A stretch of DNA of 64,000 bases from Globodera rostochiensis (taxonomy: Eukaryota; Nematoda; Chromadorea; Rhabditida; Heteroderidae), in the NCBI GenBank assembly GCA_018350325.1, contig JAEVLN010000019.1, positions 806,001 to 870,000 on the forward strand. The letters are read 5' to 3'. Below, piece by piece: positions 47,033-60,200 of this stretch; position 1 is the first letter of the stretch; every line of letters begins with the position of its first letter. A model generated the notes under the pieces. The model ran no database searches and was not told the origin of the DNA. It saw only the letters and a program-made list of their open reading frames with translations. The translations under genes were made by a program, and so were the position numbers.

Positions 47033-47409
47033 TGTGAGCTCGAAAGCCCAAAATATGCTATTCCAAAACTGTCCAAAAAAGCTTAAAAGGCGATGGCGAG
47101 AAAATTTTTGGAATTTTATGTTTTTGTTCAAAAAGCTTCATGTTTGGCGTTCTGTCATTGGCAATATGTCAGCAAAACAAAAAAATGAATTTGGACGCTC
47201 GGTGACGCATCTGGTGTATTTCCTGAAAATCCCGGTCGTCCGTAAAAGTCCCGGATCATTGATTTACGTACATAAAAGACTTTTTTCGTGCCCGGATTTT
47301 TCAAAATTCCGATCTTTTTCCAGCCTATTTTGACGGGGTTTAGTGCCTAAAAATCCAGGCCTAGTCATGATTTAATATTTTTTTTTGTCTGAAGATTGTC
47401 CAGTAAAAG
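47033..47409. promoter_or_regulatory. shared divergent promoter region
   Basis: The 377-base gap between the divergently transcribed TDP-43-like and VTA1 genes must contain both promoters. No specific motif is recognised. A stretch with AATCCCGG, GTCCCGG and GCCCGG repeats (47228-47300) may be a repeat remnant. Confidence 0.45.
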
Positions 47410-49147
47410 ATGTCTTCTGCCATAAATTTATCTGACATTCCTCAGTCAATGCGACCAATTGCGCACTTTGTAAAAATAGCCAACGAATATGCGGCCAGGG
47501 ATGTCGTCATTCATTATTGGTGTAAGACACGTTTCTCAATTTAACTTATTTGTAAAACAAATTTAGGCCTTGTGAAGTCACTGGAAGAAGGAATGAAGCA
47601 GAGCGGGAATGACCCAGACACAAAGAAGTTTTTGCTTAATCTGATGACACTCCTTGAAAATGTAAGCTGACATAAGTATCAATTGTGATTTAAGTTCCTT
47701 TTGAAAAGCCATGAGTGACACAGAATTCTTCTTGAAATCCATTTGCAAAGCCTTATAGCTTAAACGGAAATGTTACTATGGAAAACACAAAGGGTTTTCA
47801 TTTTTAGTTGAAACAGAGTCACAAGGACAACGATGCGATGGTGCAGGAAATTGTTGCGCAGTCGCACATCGAGGACCAGGCCCAACGGCTGTTCCAATTC
47901 GCTTATGGATTAGACAAGCAGGGCGAATTTGGGCAGAAGACTATTAAGGCTTTTTACACCGCGGGTTATTTGGTAAGAAATTTGAACGGAAAATTGATTA
48001 TTGTTTTAAACTTGGGCAAAATGTTTCTTTTAATTCAGTTCGACGTGTTGACCTGCTTCGGACAATTAGACGAGAATATACAGGTTTTCACGTCCTTATA
48101 TCAAACGCGTAAAATGCCTAATTCATAAAAAGATTTGTTATTTACTTTACCCTTTCCAAAATAAATTGAAATAATTTAGTCGGCGCGAAAGTACGCAAAA
48201 TGGCGAGCAATAGACATCCATAACTGCCTGAAACGTGGCGAACAACCGAAACCGGCAGAAGATCAACAGATGATGCAACGAGCAAAAGGTTGATTTTGAT
48301 TTTATTGAATATTTGTTATTTCTTATAACGGTCAGATTCCGACGATCAGGATGATATTGCTGCTCAGATCAACGATAAACTCTCGGCCGAGCTGAATGAT
48401 TTGAACGCTTCCTTGACTCAGACGCAGCCATCTTCTATTAATCAGCAACAGGTGCTGACCGGGATACAAAGCCGTACCCACTAAAGCCCCTGAAAATCGA
48501 GCCAAAGGCTAATGTAGACAACGTTCTTTTTATTGTCTTTGTTTAACACCGATAATGTTTACTTCTTGTGCTCTTCTTCGTAAAGTTCGGTCTCTTAGTT
48601 CCATTCCATGCCGACTCATCCGTCTCAACAACGGCAAATTCCGTCCCCATATGGACCAAGCGGTGCCGTTCACTATCCCGCCGGCATCGGATCTTTCGGT
48701 GGTGTCAACCCGCAGGGTGGAGCAGCACACCACCCCCAACAGCAGCCGCATCGACTTCCCATTTCTGGACTGCAAGAGCCTTTCCGCGGCACATCTTCGG
48801 CAGGCGTGCCCGCGAATGTGCATGGACACGGATCACCGACACAACAGGGTGTATTTTCTTCCCCTCCACATTTACATCCGAAAAGTCCGCCAACGCATCA
48901 ACAAACGCATTCCGACGCAACTGCTCATCACCAGACTTCGGCAGGTCGGTAACTGGGTTCCAATTTCCCAGCTAGATGGGATTAAGACAAGACTCCGAGT
49001 ATATTTCCAGGATTGACGCTGCAGGATTATCTGGAAGCCAAAAAGTTGGCGAAGTACGCTCAAAGTGCGATGGATTATGAGGACCCGAAAACAGCCATTG
49101 ATTATCTGCAGAAAGCAATTGCCGTTCTGCAGAAGAGACAGCAGTGA
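47410..49147 (+). CDS. VTA1/LIP5, activator of the VPS4 ATPase
   Basis: Cofactor that binds and stimulates VPS4, which disassembles ESCRT-III during multivesicular-body formation. The ATG at 47410 begins MSSAINLSDIPQSMRPIAHF, followed by ANEYAARDVVIHYW, NDPDTKKFLLNLM and HIEDQAQRLFQFAYGLDKQG, the tandem MIT-like N-terminal domain (Vta1). RKYAKWRAIDIHNCLKRGE completes it. A Pro/His/Gln-rich linker (48608-48950) leads to the short C-terminal VTA1 dimerisation helices: YLEAKKLAKYAQSAMDYED and AIDYLQKAIAVLQK, ending at TGA 49145-49147. Seven or eight exons; the border at the start of the linker exon is uncertain. Confidence 0.92.
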
Positions 49148-49328
49148 CAGATAAATCGATGATAAAGTCGATGTGTACCTTCCATTTCTTGTACTAGACG
49201 ATTTTTTTTGTCGCTGGATATGAACCGTTTGGAAAATAAAGGACTATTCTGACATTTTTTCTAAATTATCTTAGACACAATATAGGTAAACATAAATTTT
49301 TCAAATTAACAAAAAAATATTCGAATAA

Positions 49329-51586
49329 TCAGAGCATAGATTGGATATTTTTGTAGGTTGGCATTTTCCGTAAGTCCCCGTATCCAGCAATTGAAAGTCG
49401 GCTGTCCAGCATTTTGTGCGCGATCCGAACAATGTCCTTGTCTTGGACTCGGTCTGTGGGAAATTTTAAAACATTTTTATGATTTGTATTAAATTAACCG
49501 ACCAATTAATTCTGAGTATTCATCCGCCGTTTTTCGCTGTCCATGAGCCAGCATCTGCCTGGCCAAGTCCTCAAATTGGACGGGGCGCATTTCCAAGTTC
49601 ATCAGCAGTTGCGACTTCAGTTGGACCTTGGCCCTCTCCAGTTCGCCCTGCCGCACGCCCGCACACAGGCGGCGGAACTCCGCGAGAATGACGTCCACCA
49701 TATCTTTTAGCTTAATTTTTGCTAACTCCACAATAGGTTCTTTAAATTAACAGCAATTTAACCTTTGATGGGTCGGCACTGACACGGATGCAAAAAAGGC
49801 CACAGTCCTTGTAGGAATGGTTGAATGCAGTTGCATTGTATATCCAATGGTTACTAATCAAATAATTGTGTGATGAACAACCGCCAAAAGCCAACTGACT
49901 GGTTCAGAACGTCCACATACAGTCGCGTGTACATGCCTTTGCCCGGCCCGCCGGCACTAAAACTCCCCCCACCGCCCATCAAACTTTGGAGCACACAAAA
50001 CGGGACAAAATCTGCGTCGTCCACACTAACACCCTTAAGGGGGAAAGGGGGGGGGGAAAGTTGAGCTAAGTTTCAGTCGAAATTGTTAAAATACCTCAAA
50101 TCCGATGACAACGTGTGCCAAATTTGGAAACGGAGTAGGGCCGAGTGCCATTTGGCTGAGGTCCTTCTCAATAAGCAGTTCTCCCCCGGTGTATTGGGCC
50201 AGCGACTGGTCCGCGGGTGGCAGATCGGTCAGTAGACGTTCCGGACATTCATTCCACGTGGTTTTGCGAGGGTCAAACAGTTCCTTGCCCACGTCGACAA
50301 GCCAACTTTGGTCGACTCCGACGCCTTGACCAGAGTGAAAGGTAAACAAATGGTTTGAATAAGCTCACCCGCCAAAACGATGTTTTGCGGTTTGTAATAT
50401 TGGCTGAGGAAGGACAGAATGTGCGTTGAGTGTACTGCTTCGACAAGTTCGTTCGGACAGTACCGGGGCAAACCGACCGTATTCGAACGGAAAGCGGCCT
50501 AACGGTTAAGTTTAGCTCGTTAATGTCCCGCCTCACCCACCTGGTGTATCCAATCGTTGAGCAAAGGCTCACATTCGGGCTGCTTGGACAGCGTGTCGTT
50601 CTCATACCGGATGACATCGCGACAATACTCCACCTACGAAAAAAACTGAATATTTCATTTCCAACGGGAAATCCACTTCTTTAAAAAATGAAAATTATAA
50701 AATTGGCGTTTGCCTCTTCGTCCAAAATGTTTGGCCGCTGAACTGCGTCAGCAATGATGGCCAAGAGGTCAAAGGCGTTCTCAATGCGACATGACGCGGC
50801 GTATACAAAAGTGTCGCGGGTGGACTGACAGTCGACCAAAGCACCAAACTTTTCCAGAAGATCCAAAGTGTGCTCTTTATCCGGAAAATGTTGAGACGAC
50901 TAAAACAATAGTAAGAAAAATAGAGCTTTTAATCATAAGAGTAAAAAAATGCCAACAAAATGTTTCAAAAGTTTTTACTCGGACCCCCAAAAAAATGTTC
51001 GTTGAAAAAAGTCACGGAAATGAAACAAAAAAAATTGCTATACCGAAAAAGATATTTTCTCCAGAAAATGTGCAGTGCCAGCTGGATAATGCACTTCATT
51101 CCTAGAACCGGCCGAAATTGCGACTAAAAAGATTGCAAAATTAATAAATTTCTAGCAATTTTGAGGAGTGTTCGCGATTGCCGGAAATGTTTGATTGATT
51201 AGCCCGGGTTTGATAAATGAAGAAAAACTTCAAATGCCTGAACCAAAATATTTGGAAGCCAACCATTCATTCATTTCTTAATTCGTTCGGTACGGAACCG
51301 CAAACACTTTCTTTACGACAAGGTACCGCCAATGGTTGCAAATTGGCCATAGGTTGGCAGTGTGGCGATCCGAAGGCCCGAATCCAAAGACGTGCTCTGA
51401 TAGGAAATGTCCCTAAAAAGCATTTTTTGAACATTTGAGGACATTACCATTAAACCTCTCTATTTTGCTGGGCGCAACTTTCGCCGTTGAGCTGCGTCTG
51501 TGAAGCCAATTAGACTGAGCGTCCAAAATTTTACGCCAAAACGTAGAGGTTGAGGAATTGAATTTCGGGATGATAAACGGAGACAT
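49329..51586 (-). CDS. mitochondrial-processing peptidase subunit alpha
   Basis: Regulatory subunit of the matrix peptidase that removes mitochondrial presequences. The ATG at 51586 opens an Arg/Ser-rich presequence ([18 protein letters not shown]). The mature part has [38 protein letters not shown] and the alpha-type HFLEK in place of the catalytic HxxEH of the beta subunit. [17 protein letters not shown] and [11 protein letters not shown] follow. The diagnostic glycine-rich substrate loop is [20 protein letters not shown] near 49920-49990. The C-terminus includes [20 protein letters not shown] and [14 protein letters not shown], ending at TGA 49331-49329. It is convergent with VTA1, 181 bases apart. 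No anomalies beyond a few inferred splice sites. Confidence 0.93.
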
Positions 51587-52069
51587 GCCGTGAGTTTTAA
51601 GGCAATGCAGTCCAAAGAAGCTCAAAGAAAAGCAATTAACGATGCGCTCTCGACTAAGACGAATTTTCCCAGCGCATAAAAATGACATTTTATGAACTAA
51701 TTTTAAGATGGGATGTATTGTCGCACTATGGCCAAATCCAATGAAAAGCAAAATCCATGTAATTAAAAGAGCAATATTTATTAACTCGAACGTTGGAAAC
51801 AATATGCAAAAGAATAATAACATCCAGCCGGCTCGCTCATGTCAGTCAGTCTTTTCATCAGAGGGGAGGCTAATGTCAAATTTAAGTTTTTGGTCCCCAT
51901 TTATAAGAAGGTCGAAATATCGAAAAAAACTCCTTAAATAAAATTCCTTTATCGAGCCATGCATCTCTTCAATATTGATGATTTAGTCAAATTGAGTAAA
52001 ATTTGTCAATTTTTTCTTGTCTCTGCTGCGCATTGGCAAAGGCGAAAGTCCTCCACGGGCACTTGGCAC
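51587..52069. other. intergenic region
   Basis: Between two minus-strand genes. No supported gene; it presumably contains the promoter of the processing peptidase subunit. Confidence 0.5.
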
Positions 52070-53139
52070 TCAACCCGATCGTGTGCTGTCCCTCCCGCCA
52101 CTGCTCCCACTGTACCTTCTATTCATCTGTTCCTCCTCACGCAAACTGCTGTTGTTTCGGAAACGGCGGTACTGATTAACGTGTGCGGAATGTTCGGCCG
52201 GGTGATCCTGCGCAGTGACGTCATTCTGGCCTAAAATAACGACGTCAATTTTAACAAAACAAAAAAATATTGAATAAAAAAAGCCCAGAGGCCAGTTGTT
52301 AATTTAATCCCAGAAAAAATTCACAATGTGGAGCGAGTTCCAAACGAAGGTAACAGTCGAGGCCATCAGGCAGTCTGTACGCGATGAGATGCTGATTCAA
52401 ACTGGTTCAAAAGGCAAAATGGAAGAGTAAACATGACATGGAATAAACTCACTGAAGCTTGAATTTGCCTTGCACGCTAAATGTTTTATATTTATAGATT
52501 AAGCGCCCTTCGAATTACTAATAAAAATGAAATTAAATTTACCCAAAAGTCGGGAAACTTGTTCTGGGGGTTTGTGAAGACGCGAATTCGATGTCCAAGG
52601 CACAATTTTACTTTGACAAATTACGATTTCAATTATTGCTTTCCCTTTGATTGTCAAATTCAGCCTATCGGACACCAGGACAACAACTTCACCATTCACC
52701 CACAAATGCATTGCGGTGTCGTCGAACTCGTGTCTTTGTTGCTGGGCCAACCGTGGAGACGAGGGACGCACAAAGAATCGGTTGCGTTGGTGGTAGCCAT
52801 CGCGTAACGGCATCGCTGGCGAGCACATCATCGAATGGAACTCCGCATCGTGGAGCGGGACCACGCTCAACGGAAGATTGGGATGGAATTTGTACTTGTG
52901 CGCGAACTGTTCATCCATCGACGGACTGTCCATCGACTTGATGGCCCGACACGGTTGGATGTGCTTGAAAAGACCCACACAACAACGCATCGGAATGCAG
53001 TAGCCAATAATGTGCCGGATGCCTAAATTTTCGACCACAACTGACATTATTATTCTCGAATGAGCGATCACGTGGGATGCCACCCAAAGCAAAACAAACG
53101 CTAACCTTCTTGGAGATCAAACACTTGGATACTGAACAT
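52070..53139 (-). CDS. hypothetical protein, most 3' gene of the Tudor cluster
   Basis: Model: ATG at 53139 (MFSIQVFDLQE), phase-1 intron, then a long exon starting GIRHIIGYCIPMRCCVGLFK and running through PNLPLSVVPLHDAEFHSMM, FDDTAMHLWVNGEVVVLVSD and KIVPWTSNSRLHKPPEQ, then HLIAYRLPDGLDCYLRLELA and a polar tail rich in Asn, Arg, Ser and Gly (RRYSGSSGGRDSTRSG), stop at 52072-52070. Junction phases agree. The core looks like a globular beta-rich domain and the tail like an RG-type disordered segment. I recognise no family. Its start is only about 66 bases from the stop of the next gene upstream, as in a nematode operon. Confidence 0.5.
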
Positions 53140-53205
53140 GGTTAGATAAATAAACCGCTCGTGCAATGTTTTGTTTGATAATTAATTACTCCGTGTCATA
53201 AACCA

Positions 53206-53570
53206 TTAAACGTACTGGGGCCCCAGTGTGTTGGGGATATTAAACGGGTCGACCATCAGATACATGCCGCCGTTGTCCGCCCCAGTTGGACTGATTGGCC
53301 GCTGTATAACGGCAGTGGATGGTACGAATGCACGGCCACTGTCCTGTTGACGGGAATATGACGGCCGTCGACCTGACGGGTCTGACGACAAGCTGCCGTT
53401 GCGTCGTGTGAACAACCGTCCGTTGTCAATGCGTCCGTCACGGTTCCGATTTCCGGGGTGCCCATTTTGATTGGAGCGGGTTGAAAACTAAATTTTCCAT
53501 ATGACCGTATGCTATCGACTGGGCGATTTGCCTTGCTAGAACGGAAATCCTGTTGCACTCGTTCGTGCAT
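53206..53570 (-). CDS. small arginine/serine-rich hypothetical protein
   Basis: Exon 1, 53570-53532 (MHERVQQDFRSSK), is followed by a 44-base GC-AG intron (AAG|GCAAAT) and exon 2, 53487-53206, giving 106 residues. The sequence is disordered and basic (GNRNRDGRIDNGR, SGRRPSYSRQQDSG), with several RG/GR dipeptides, and ends MVDPFNIPNTLGPQYV. RG-rich tails are typical Tudor-domain ligands when arginine-methylated, and a Tudor gene lies in the same cluster; that link is inference only. It may be the C-terminal part of a larger gene rather than complete. Confidence 0.45.
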
Positions 53571-53850
53571 TATATGTCAACAAAAAGCACTTAGAATTGT
53601 CTATATACTTAAATAAATATTACAATGAAGACAAAAAAAAAATAGTGGATAATAAATTGCAACCACATTTTAAAGCAAAGTTCATTCAAACAAATATCTT
53701 GATCGGTGTTAGTTGCCGTGAGAAATGATACGCAAAAAATAAAATGAACAAAGACAGTACTGGATTTGATCAGTGCCCACCCCTTTTAAAATTTGACGAC
53801 AATGCAAAACAAAAATTGACAAATTTTGTAAATTTAAACCGATCAGATAA

Positions 53851-55523
53851 TCAAACATTTCCTCCCATCAAGTCGTTTTGCAAGTTGGCGCACATCTCGA
53901 AAATCATTCGTTTCAGCTGAACTGCTTCCCAAATTCTGTTCGGAGGGGTCTTAGAAAGTAACGTCGCAATCAACAACCCTGAACACAAAAACAGTTAGAA
54001 AAAGCAATGCAAAAATTTATTTCCTACCAAATTCGGAAAACACTGCAGAACCACTCCTTTGGGGTAGAATAATCGTTTCGTTGTTCTCTTGGAAGACACT
54101 GCACGATGATCCGCTTTGGATGGCATTCTCCTGTTCTGGTTGGCACTGTCTCACCGCTTCAAAGTTTGGCACTACGTCCCTTGGTTTCAAATCCAAAACC
54201 AAATCAGAAAAATCATTGGTGCCGTTGCGACGGCTCAATTCTTTGCAAGAGGATGTCTCAGCGTCACCCAAATCGATGATTTGTTTCGTTTGTTGTTTCA
54301 CAGTTGACTGAACGTTCGCAGCATTCGTGGCCCATTGTGGGGCAGGTGCCAACCACTGGTCGGATAAACTGCAATTTGGCGCACCGGTCTGGGCACTGTT
54401 GTCGTCAATGTTTATCAGTGGAAAGCGTTCAGCAGAAGGCATTGTCATGTGTGATGTTGACTGATGAAGATTAGCCGGATTCTGAGGAAGTGCACAGTTC
54501 GAAGACGACATGAATGGCCTTTGCGATGTCGATTGCTTAAGAATGGTTGAATTCTGAGAATTGAAACAGTCGTTAACCAACAAAATCTTTGCCTCTCCCT
54601 GATACTTACTTCGTCAAAGTCCGAGTCCATAACGCTCAAACCCGCCATTGATTTCAACGGAATCATATTTGCGTCAATATCATAGCCATCGTCAAAAAGG
54701 GTGTTATTCCACGGCTAATAAAGTTTTAAGTCCATGATTGGAAAAGCTTAAATTCACCATCAGAGAGGAGATTTGAGCGGCCCTTGCAGAATCGGTGACT
54801 TCTTGCATATTACAGATATGCCACATTGTGGAGACTTTCGGAATCATCCAATCGCAATGTTTAGGAAATCTAAAATCATAATAAAATGCTGCCTTTTATC
54901 GTATCAACGCCAACCTTTTGAGATGAACTTGGTAGATCTTTTGCCAATCTGAGTCCAAATTACGAAACGACACGACCGTACCCAACTCGACGCTGTGACA
55001 GTAAACTCGAATGTGGTAGTCATCAGCCACAGCTAATTCTCGGAGGCAATAGTTTGAACCTGGAGGCGGAAAACCGACGTGAGCGACCACCTAAACATGG
55101 AAAATCGGTTAAAACGCGAAAAGGGTTAAACTGGCCAAATTGTTTATTTTAAAGCATTAAACAGTTGAAACATCAAGGAACCAACCCAATGGCCTCCAAA
55201 ACTCTAAAAAATACCAAGAAATCGCCTGCATCGCGTTGAATAATTACTGGTGAAGGATTGTCAACTTTCTTGAGCACACCGCCGTACTGAACTTCTGACA
55301 GAGGCCTAGTGCAGACGTACTGTACCTTTTGGCCTGGTTGAGGCTGAAAAAGTAAACAAACGACAGTTAGAACTAATAGTAAAGAAACAAAATGTACCCG
55401 TTCCGAGTCCATTTTTAGTGGAAAACGCAATTCTTCCAACGGCTGGTCCGACGACCAAACAAAAACATATTTTTCATCACTGCCCGTGACGAAAGCCGAT
55501 GGCTCCTTTGTTGGGTTGGCCAT
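53851..55523 (-). CDS. hypothetical protein of the Tudor cluster, disordered C-terminal half
   Basis: The ATG at 55523 starts MANPTKEPSAFVTGSDEKY. Exons contain PGQKVQYVCTRPLSEVQYGG, SPVIIQRDAGDFLVFFR, VVAHVGFPPPGSNYCLREL, HIRVYCHSVELGTVVSFRN and HCDWMIPKVSTMWHIC, which read like two small beta-rich modules of Tudor type. A long Ser/Asn/Gln/Pro-rich region follows (54570-54010), then a short helical end (NRIWEAVQLKRMIFEMCANL), stop at 53853-53851. It lies 199 bases downstream of the Tudor gene on the same strand. Domain identity is tentative. Confidence 0.55.
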
Positions 55524-55722
55524 TGTTTAAAAGCAGAAAGCTAAACATTGAATATCACTGATAAATGAACAATAATTCAACAATATTGCCACAGCAATTT
55601 CAACGAATCGGCGAAATTAATTAAAAGCATTTCAGCATTCATATGCATATAACATTGGCCTTTCTGCCATTAACAAAATAAATGTTTCAAAAAGCTGTAG
55701 AACCAGAATCTCTATCAACAAA

Positions 55723-57212
55723 TTAAGTGAACTTCGGCTTCACAAAACGCCACCGCGGAATACCGCCAGACAACAAATCGTCCTTAAAATGAATTAAATT
55801 TGGTAATGTCATGCGGGTTAACCAACTACCGTCAACTCTTCGGTGGGCTCACAAAGCAACGCCTGTTGCTTGGCGTCAAAGATGGTCCGTACGACCAACG
55901 TTGAAGGAATGCCACTGCGAGCATTGGTCTCAGATTCTCTAAGATACACATAAAAAATCCAAAATAAACGAAAGACTAGCTCCTTAGCGTTTGAACGTAC
56001 AACTGGTGATGAGTGAACTCGAGTGCCAATCGATGGGCGATGGATTCTTCATTACGCTTCCCATTATCAACGATGCCTTCTTCATTATCCTCTGACATCA
56101 TCCCGTAAACGTTTGCCTGCAATTTTGTAAAATAAAATTTGGAAAAGGAATGCCAAAACTTACTCGCCCATAATCACAATAAGTACGATCGCAAAAGCGT
56201 CGACTTTCCCACACCGGCTCAACACGGAAAGTGTCGTATTCGGCCATGACGCATTCCAATTTATCTGTTAGCCCAGCGGGCCATATTGACTGATTATTTT
56301 TATTCCTGAAAATGAAGATTTTGCTTATTTAATATAATTTTTTTTTGATCAAAATTACTTTGCTATGTTCTGAAAAGTGTTGAGCTTAAAGAGGGCAATA
56401 GGAAACGCCTGCCACGGATGCCAATACAGTATCGGATCCATTTTGGCCAAACACTCCTAAAAACACAATGAGTCGGTTCCGATTGGGTGAAGCCTGCTGG
56501 GATGAATCACCACATTCATCCATGCTCCGTATCCTTCATCAATGAAGTGAATGTAAGAGAACTTGTAACTGCGCTCGTTGCGTGCATTCACAATGTCCAC
56601 CAATTGAATTATCTTAATGATTTTTACAGGTTCATGAGCAATAATTGATAGGCGTACTCTTCCTCGGGCATATACATTTTCCTCAAGCGGTGCCATCACA
56701 TATTTGTAAAGTTGAATTTCCGAAGAAAAAGGCAAAGAGGATGATGAAGCATCATTATCATCATCGTCACTCGAAGGCGGTTCGCCGGATTTGTTCCTCC
56801 TTTTCTTACTTCTCTCATCGGGTGCCTTTACCAATTCCAATGCGGTCAAAGGCTCACTTAAATGTGAATGACTAAATACATTTAAAGAAGCAATGAATTT
56901 ACGGTTGATGAATTTGCAGTTGCTCAGTTATGTGATTGTACAGTTTGAACCAAATACAGTTAGGCGACTGAATCTGAGCCAACTTGCAAATTGCAGAGGA
57001 ACCCGCAAGCACAATACGATGAATCTGATTGTTTATACATTTAAACAAAAAAAAAACCATTATTAATAGCAAATTAAAAACTTTTTTGTTATCAGCACAA
57101 CTTTCATTAAATGAATTACCTTTTCATCGTCCGTTACTAACTCGCGCTGACGTCGACCCTGCCCTTCTAACCGTTTAAGAATAGGTGAATTTGATCGGTT
57201 ACAGGAAGTCAT
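55723..57212 (-). CDS. Tudor-domain protein
   Basis: The ATG at 57212 begins MTSCNRSNSPILKRLEGQGR. Exon 1 ends at 57120 (AAG|GTAATT). An extended-Tudor module follows: ICKLAQIQSPNCIWFKLYNH, LEENVYARGRVRLSI, FSYIHFIDEGYGAWMNVVIH and LECLAKMDPILYWHPWQAFP. The staphylococcal-nuclease-like flank continues through VEPVWESRRFCDRTYCDYG and LRESETNARSGIPSTLVVRT to VKPKFT and TAA at 55725-55723. A Ser/Asp-rich loop (PPSSDDDDNDASSSS) sits inside the module. Such proteins bind dimethyl-arginine on Argonaute or Sm-type partners, and in nematodes act in small-RNA or germ-granule pathways (EKL-1, RSD-6 type). Which orthologue this is I cannot tell. Confidence 0.65.
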
Positions 57213-60200
57213 TCCTAGACCAAACGTGAAAGTTGATGTACTTATGCAGTTTGCCTCCTATATTTGTTTTCTATTAAAATCCGAGTTAGAACTCCGAATG
57301 GTCGCAAAAAGTTAATTTATGTAGAAAGTTTTCAACAAAAAAAACCTCATAGTCAGTTTTTCTGGTTTTTTATTTTACTGAAATTTACAATGTAAAAAAA
57401 CTTTTCTGCAAACTTGACTCGTTCTTTTTACAACAATACGCCAAAGTTTATCATTTTACCACTATTTCAAAATAGTAACCGAGAATCCCAGTATCAATTG
57501 TATAATTTCTTTTGTGATAAATTGAGAATTTATTTGAAGGAATTCTTGGCCGTAAATTTAAGCCATTTTACGGTATTCCCACTCTCGGTAAATTTCGCCA
57601 GAGGCCCCCAAAAGTTCAAAACCATTTCCCTCTCCCGGAATTTTTTTACCGGGTTCTATTGCAAATTAATGGCACATTTTTTAAAAATAACTCTGAAGTC
57701 GAAGCCTAGGTTTGATCGGAGTGAGTCGGAGTCGAAATCGCGTTTCACTCAGCACTTTTGAATCCGTTAATATATAAATTATTTTTAAATTTCAAAACTT
57801 TAATTTTTTGCTGAATTTATACATAAATAAACATTTTCGAACAAACAATTTTAATGTTAATTTAGCTTTGCAGGCTCTTCTACATTGCACCTATTAATGA
57901 AGACATATGAATCACATTTTGGAAATATTAGCCAATATTATGTTCAGAATTTTGGATGAGCAAACAAATCAATTACAAAAATTGCTGTTCCCTTCGATTA
58001 TATTACATTCAGTGGGAAAAAATTAATTCACGAAAATTGTTAAACAAATATTCTAAATTACTAATCTTATATCTTTTAAAATAAATTTTCAATTAACCCC
58101 CTCATTTTAACATAATAACTGCGTCTTAGAGCGATGACATCAAAATTTTCTGTCCCTTTGGGGGATTACCATTTATTTTCCGTTCAAAAAATGTCAAAGT
58201 CCTCACCGCCACATTTTTGCTGTCGGAAAATTACGCAAATTTTTTTTTTGCCGCTGGTTGAGGGACCACGAAGAATTTGTGCCGTAATTCAATCTGTAGT
58301 TTTTAGTGGGACCGCCTCGGGGGATGCGGAGGTTTTGGCCGGAGGGCAAAATTGCTCTCCCCCTCCCCCCCCCTCCACAAAAACACCATTTACCAACATC
58401 TTCCGGTATTCTCAAAGCAGGAGACCACCATTCATTCTGCACACCTCCTGAAAGGAATGAGTGGGGGGAGGGGGAGGGGGGTAATGTTGGGGAGTAGGGG
58501 GGGGGGGTGATGGTTGTCCCCGTCCGCATACCTCGCCCATTCCAGAAAAGGGGGAATTGCTGTCCCGTGACCTGCCCCTTTTTTATTCGTGTTCAGCACC
58601 AGCAGTAGCAGTTTAGGACACATTTTTTGTGCTCAATTGGTGTGTAGGCATTTCATATTCTCTTTTGAAAAAACGATTACTAAAATTTTAAATGTTTCCT
58701 CTTCAAACTTGATTCGTTTTCAATAAGAAAAAAACTCTAAAATGTTTCATTTCTATTATAAGCATAAATTAATGAGAGTTAAAAGAGTTAATGATTCTAA
58801 ATATTCAACAAAAGTGCCACTAAATGCCATCATTTGCCCAATTGTATTGAGCGAGTGAAAATGGCATCCATCGTTAAAAGTCGGTTGGTAGTTTCAGTTC
58901 TAAATGAATAGTGAATGAGCTCACTCCCGCCAAAAGAAAAGAAATTGCCCTGGGGCACAAGGTAAACGCCTTACAATTAGCCACAAATCCGAGCAGAAAA
59001 CTCATCGCCCGAGGGGACCCCCCCCCCCCAAAGCAATTCTTTTTTGGTTTCCGGCTTCAGAACCGTCGGTGGGTCAATTTAAAAAAAGTATGCCCAAAAA
59101 AGAAATGAATGGCCCCACAAGAGGATGAAAATTCATTTGCAAATGTAAGCACAAAATATAAAGCGCAAAGAATTTCTGAATTTTGTCCATAAATCTCGAT
59201 TTTCGATTAATTCAAGTCCCGGATATCACCATTTATTAAGTGCCATATTAATGGATAACTTTTAAATTAGTTTTTCATTGCAATTTCATAATTAAAAGCC
59301 CATAAAAGGCCTTTTATTCGGTGAATTGCAATTAATTTGCACGCACTCCTATTTCATTTGCTCACTTTAAGTTTATCCAAAACTGTGAGAAAATCCTTCG
59401 GGTAAAAAATCACTCACAAAAATAAATTCGCAAAAAGACAAATGAACGAATTAAATTAACCGCTTTCGTATCCTTGGGGCTTTTTGATGTCTGAGAAATT
59501 TTAATTTTTCGAATTGTTTTCCGTAAATGTATGCAAATGTTAAACATTTGTTTTTAAACTATTTTTCGATTTATTAGCACTTTTCATAAGAAAGTTTTTG
59601 AAAAAGTGCCGATTAAGCACACGCCAAAATAGGCACTAAATGTGCAAAAGTGCCAAAATAGGCAACCAAAAAAGTACTTTCAAATCAAAAAATTTTAACG
59701 CGAAAAGGCTTTTTTTTGAACTTCTCTCTTCAAACTTGCGCGCAAAAAAGGCATTTGCCTGAAAATGCCATCCCTAATTATGACTTTGAATTTTGTTCTC
59801 TTTTTTCTCCTAATTGTCTCCCCATATTCCTCCTCTCTCTTTTTACCCCTCTCTCTCTCTCTCTCTCCAAGGTTTTCGTCATTTATCCCATACCCCCCCC
59901 CCCCCCCCCCCCCCCCGGGGGGTCGCTTTTCCCACGAGAATCGCTCTCCATCTCCAAAATTAATGTCACCGCCCACTCCCACTTAAATCATAATTTTGTT
60001 GGCATAGGTCACACGCACACCCATCGAATTTGCACAACTCGAAAGTGAAATTTTATTCAAACCGTTTTGAGTTTTCCCAAATTTCTCACAAATTACGACG
60101 ACTTTTTATGATTCAATTTAATTATTTACATTTAATTTAAAAATATTCTTTTCAAATATTATTATTTATTCTTTTTCCAAAATATTTATTTGAAAAAAAT

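Noticed and set aside
58203..58623. Pro-rich frames around the G-runs
   Set aside because: Low-complexity composition with no splice-consistent partner or recognisable domain.
58911..59108. Possible first exon (MNELTPAKRKEIALGHK, then GTAAAC)
   Set aside because: No downstream exon continues the frame, and it cannot be joined convincingly to the GPCR.
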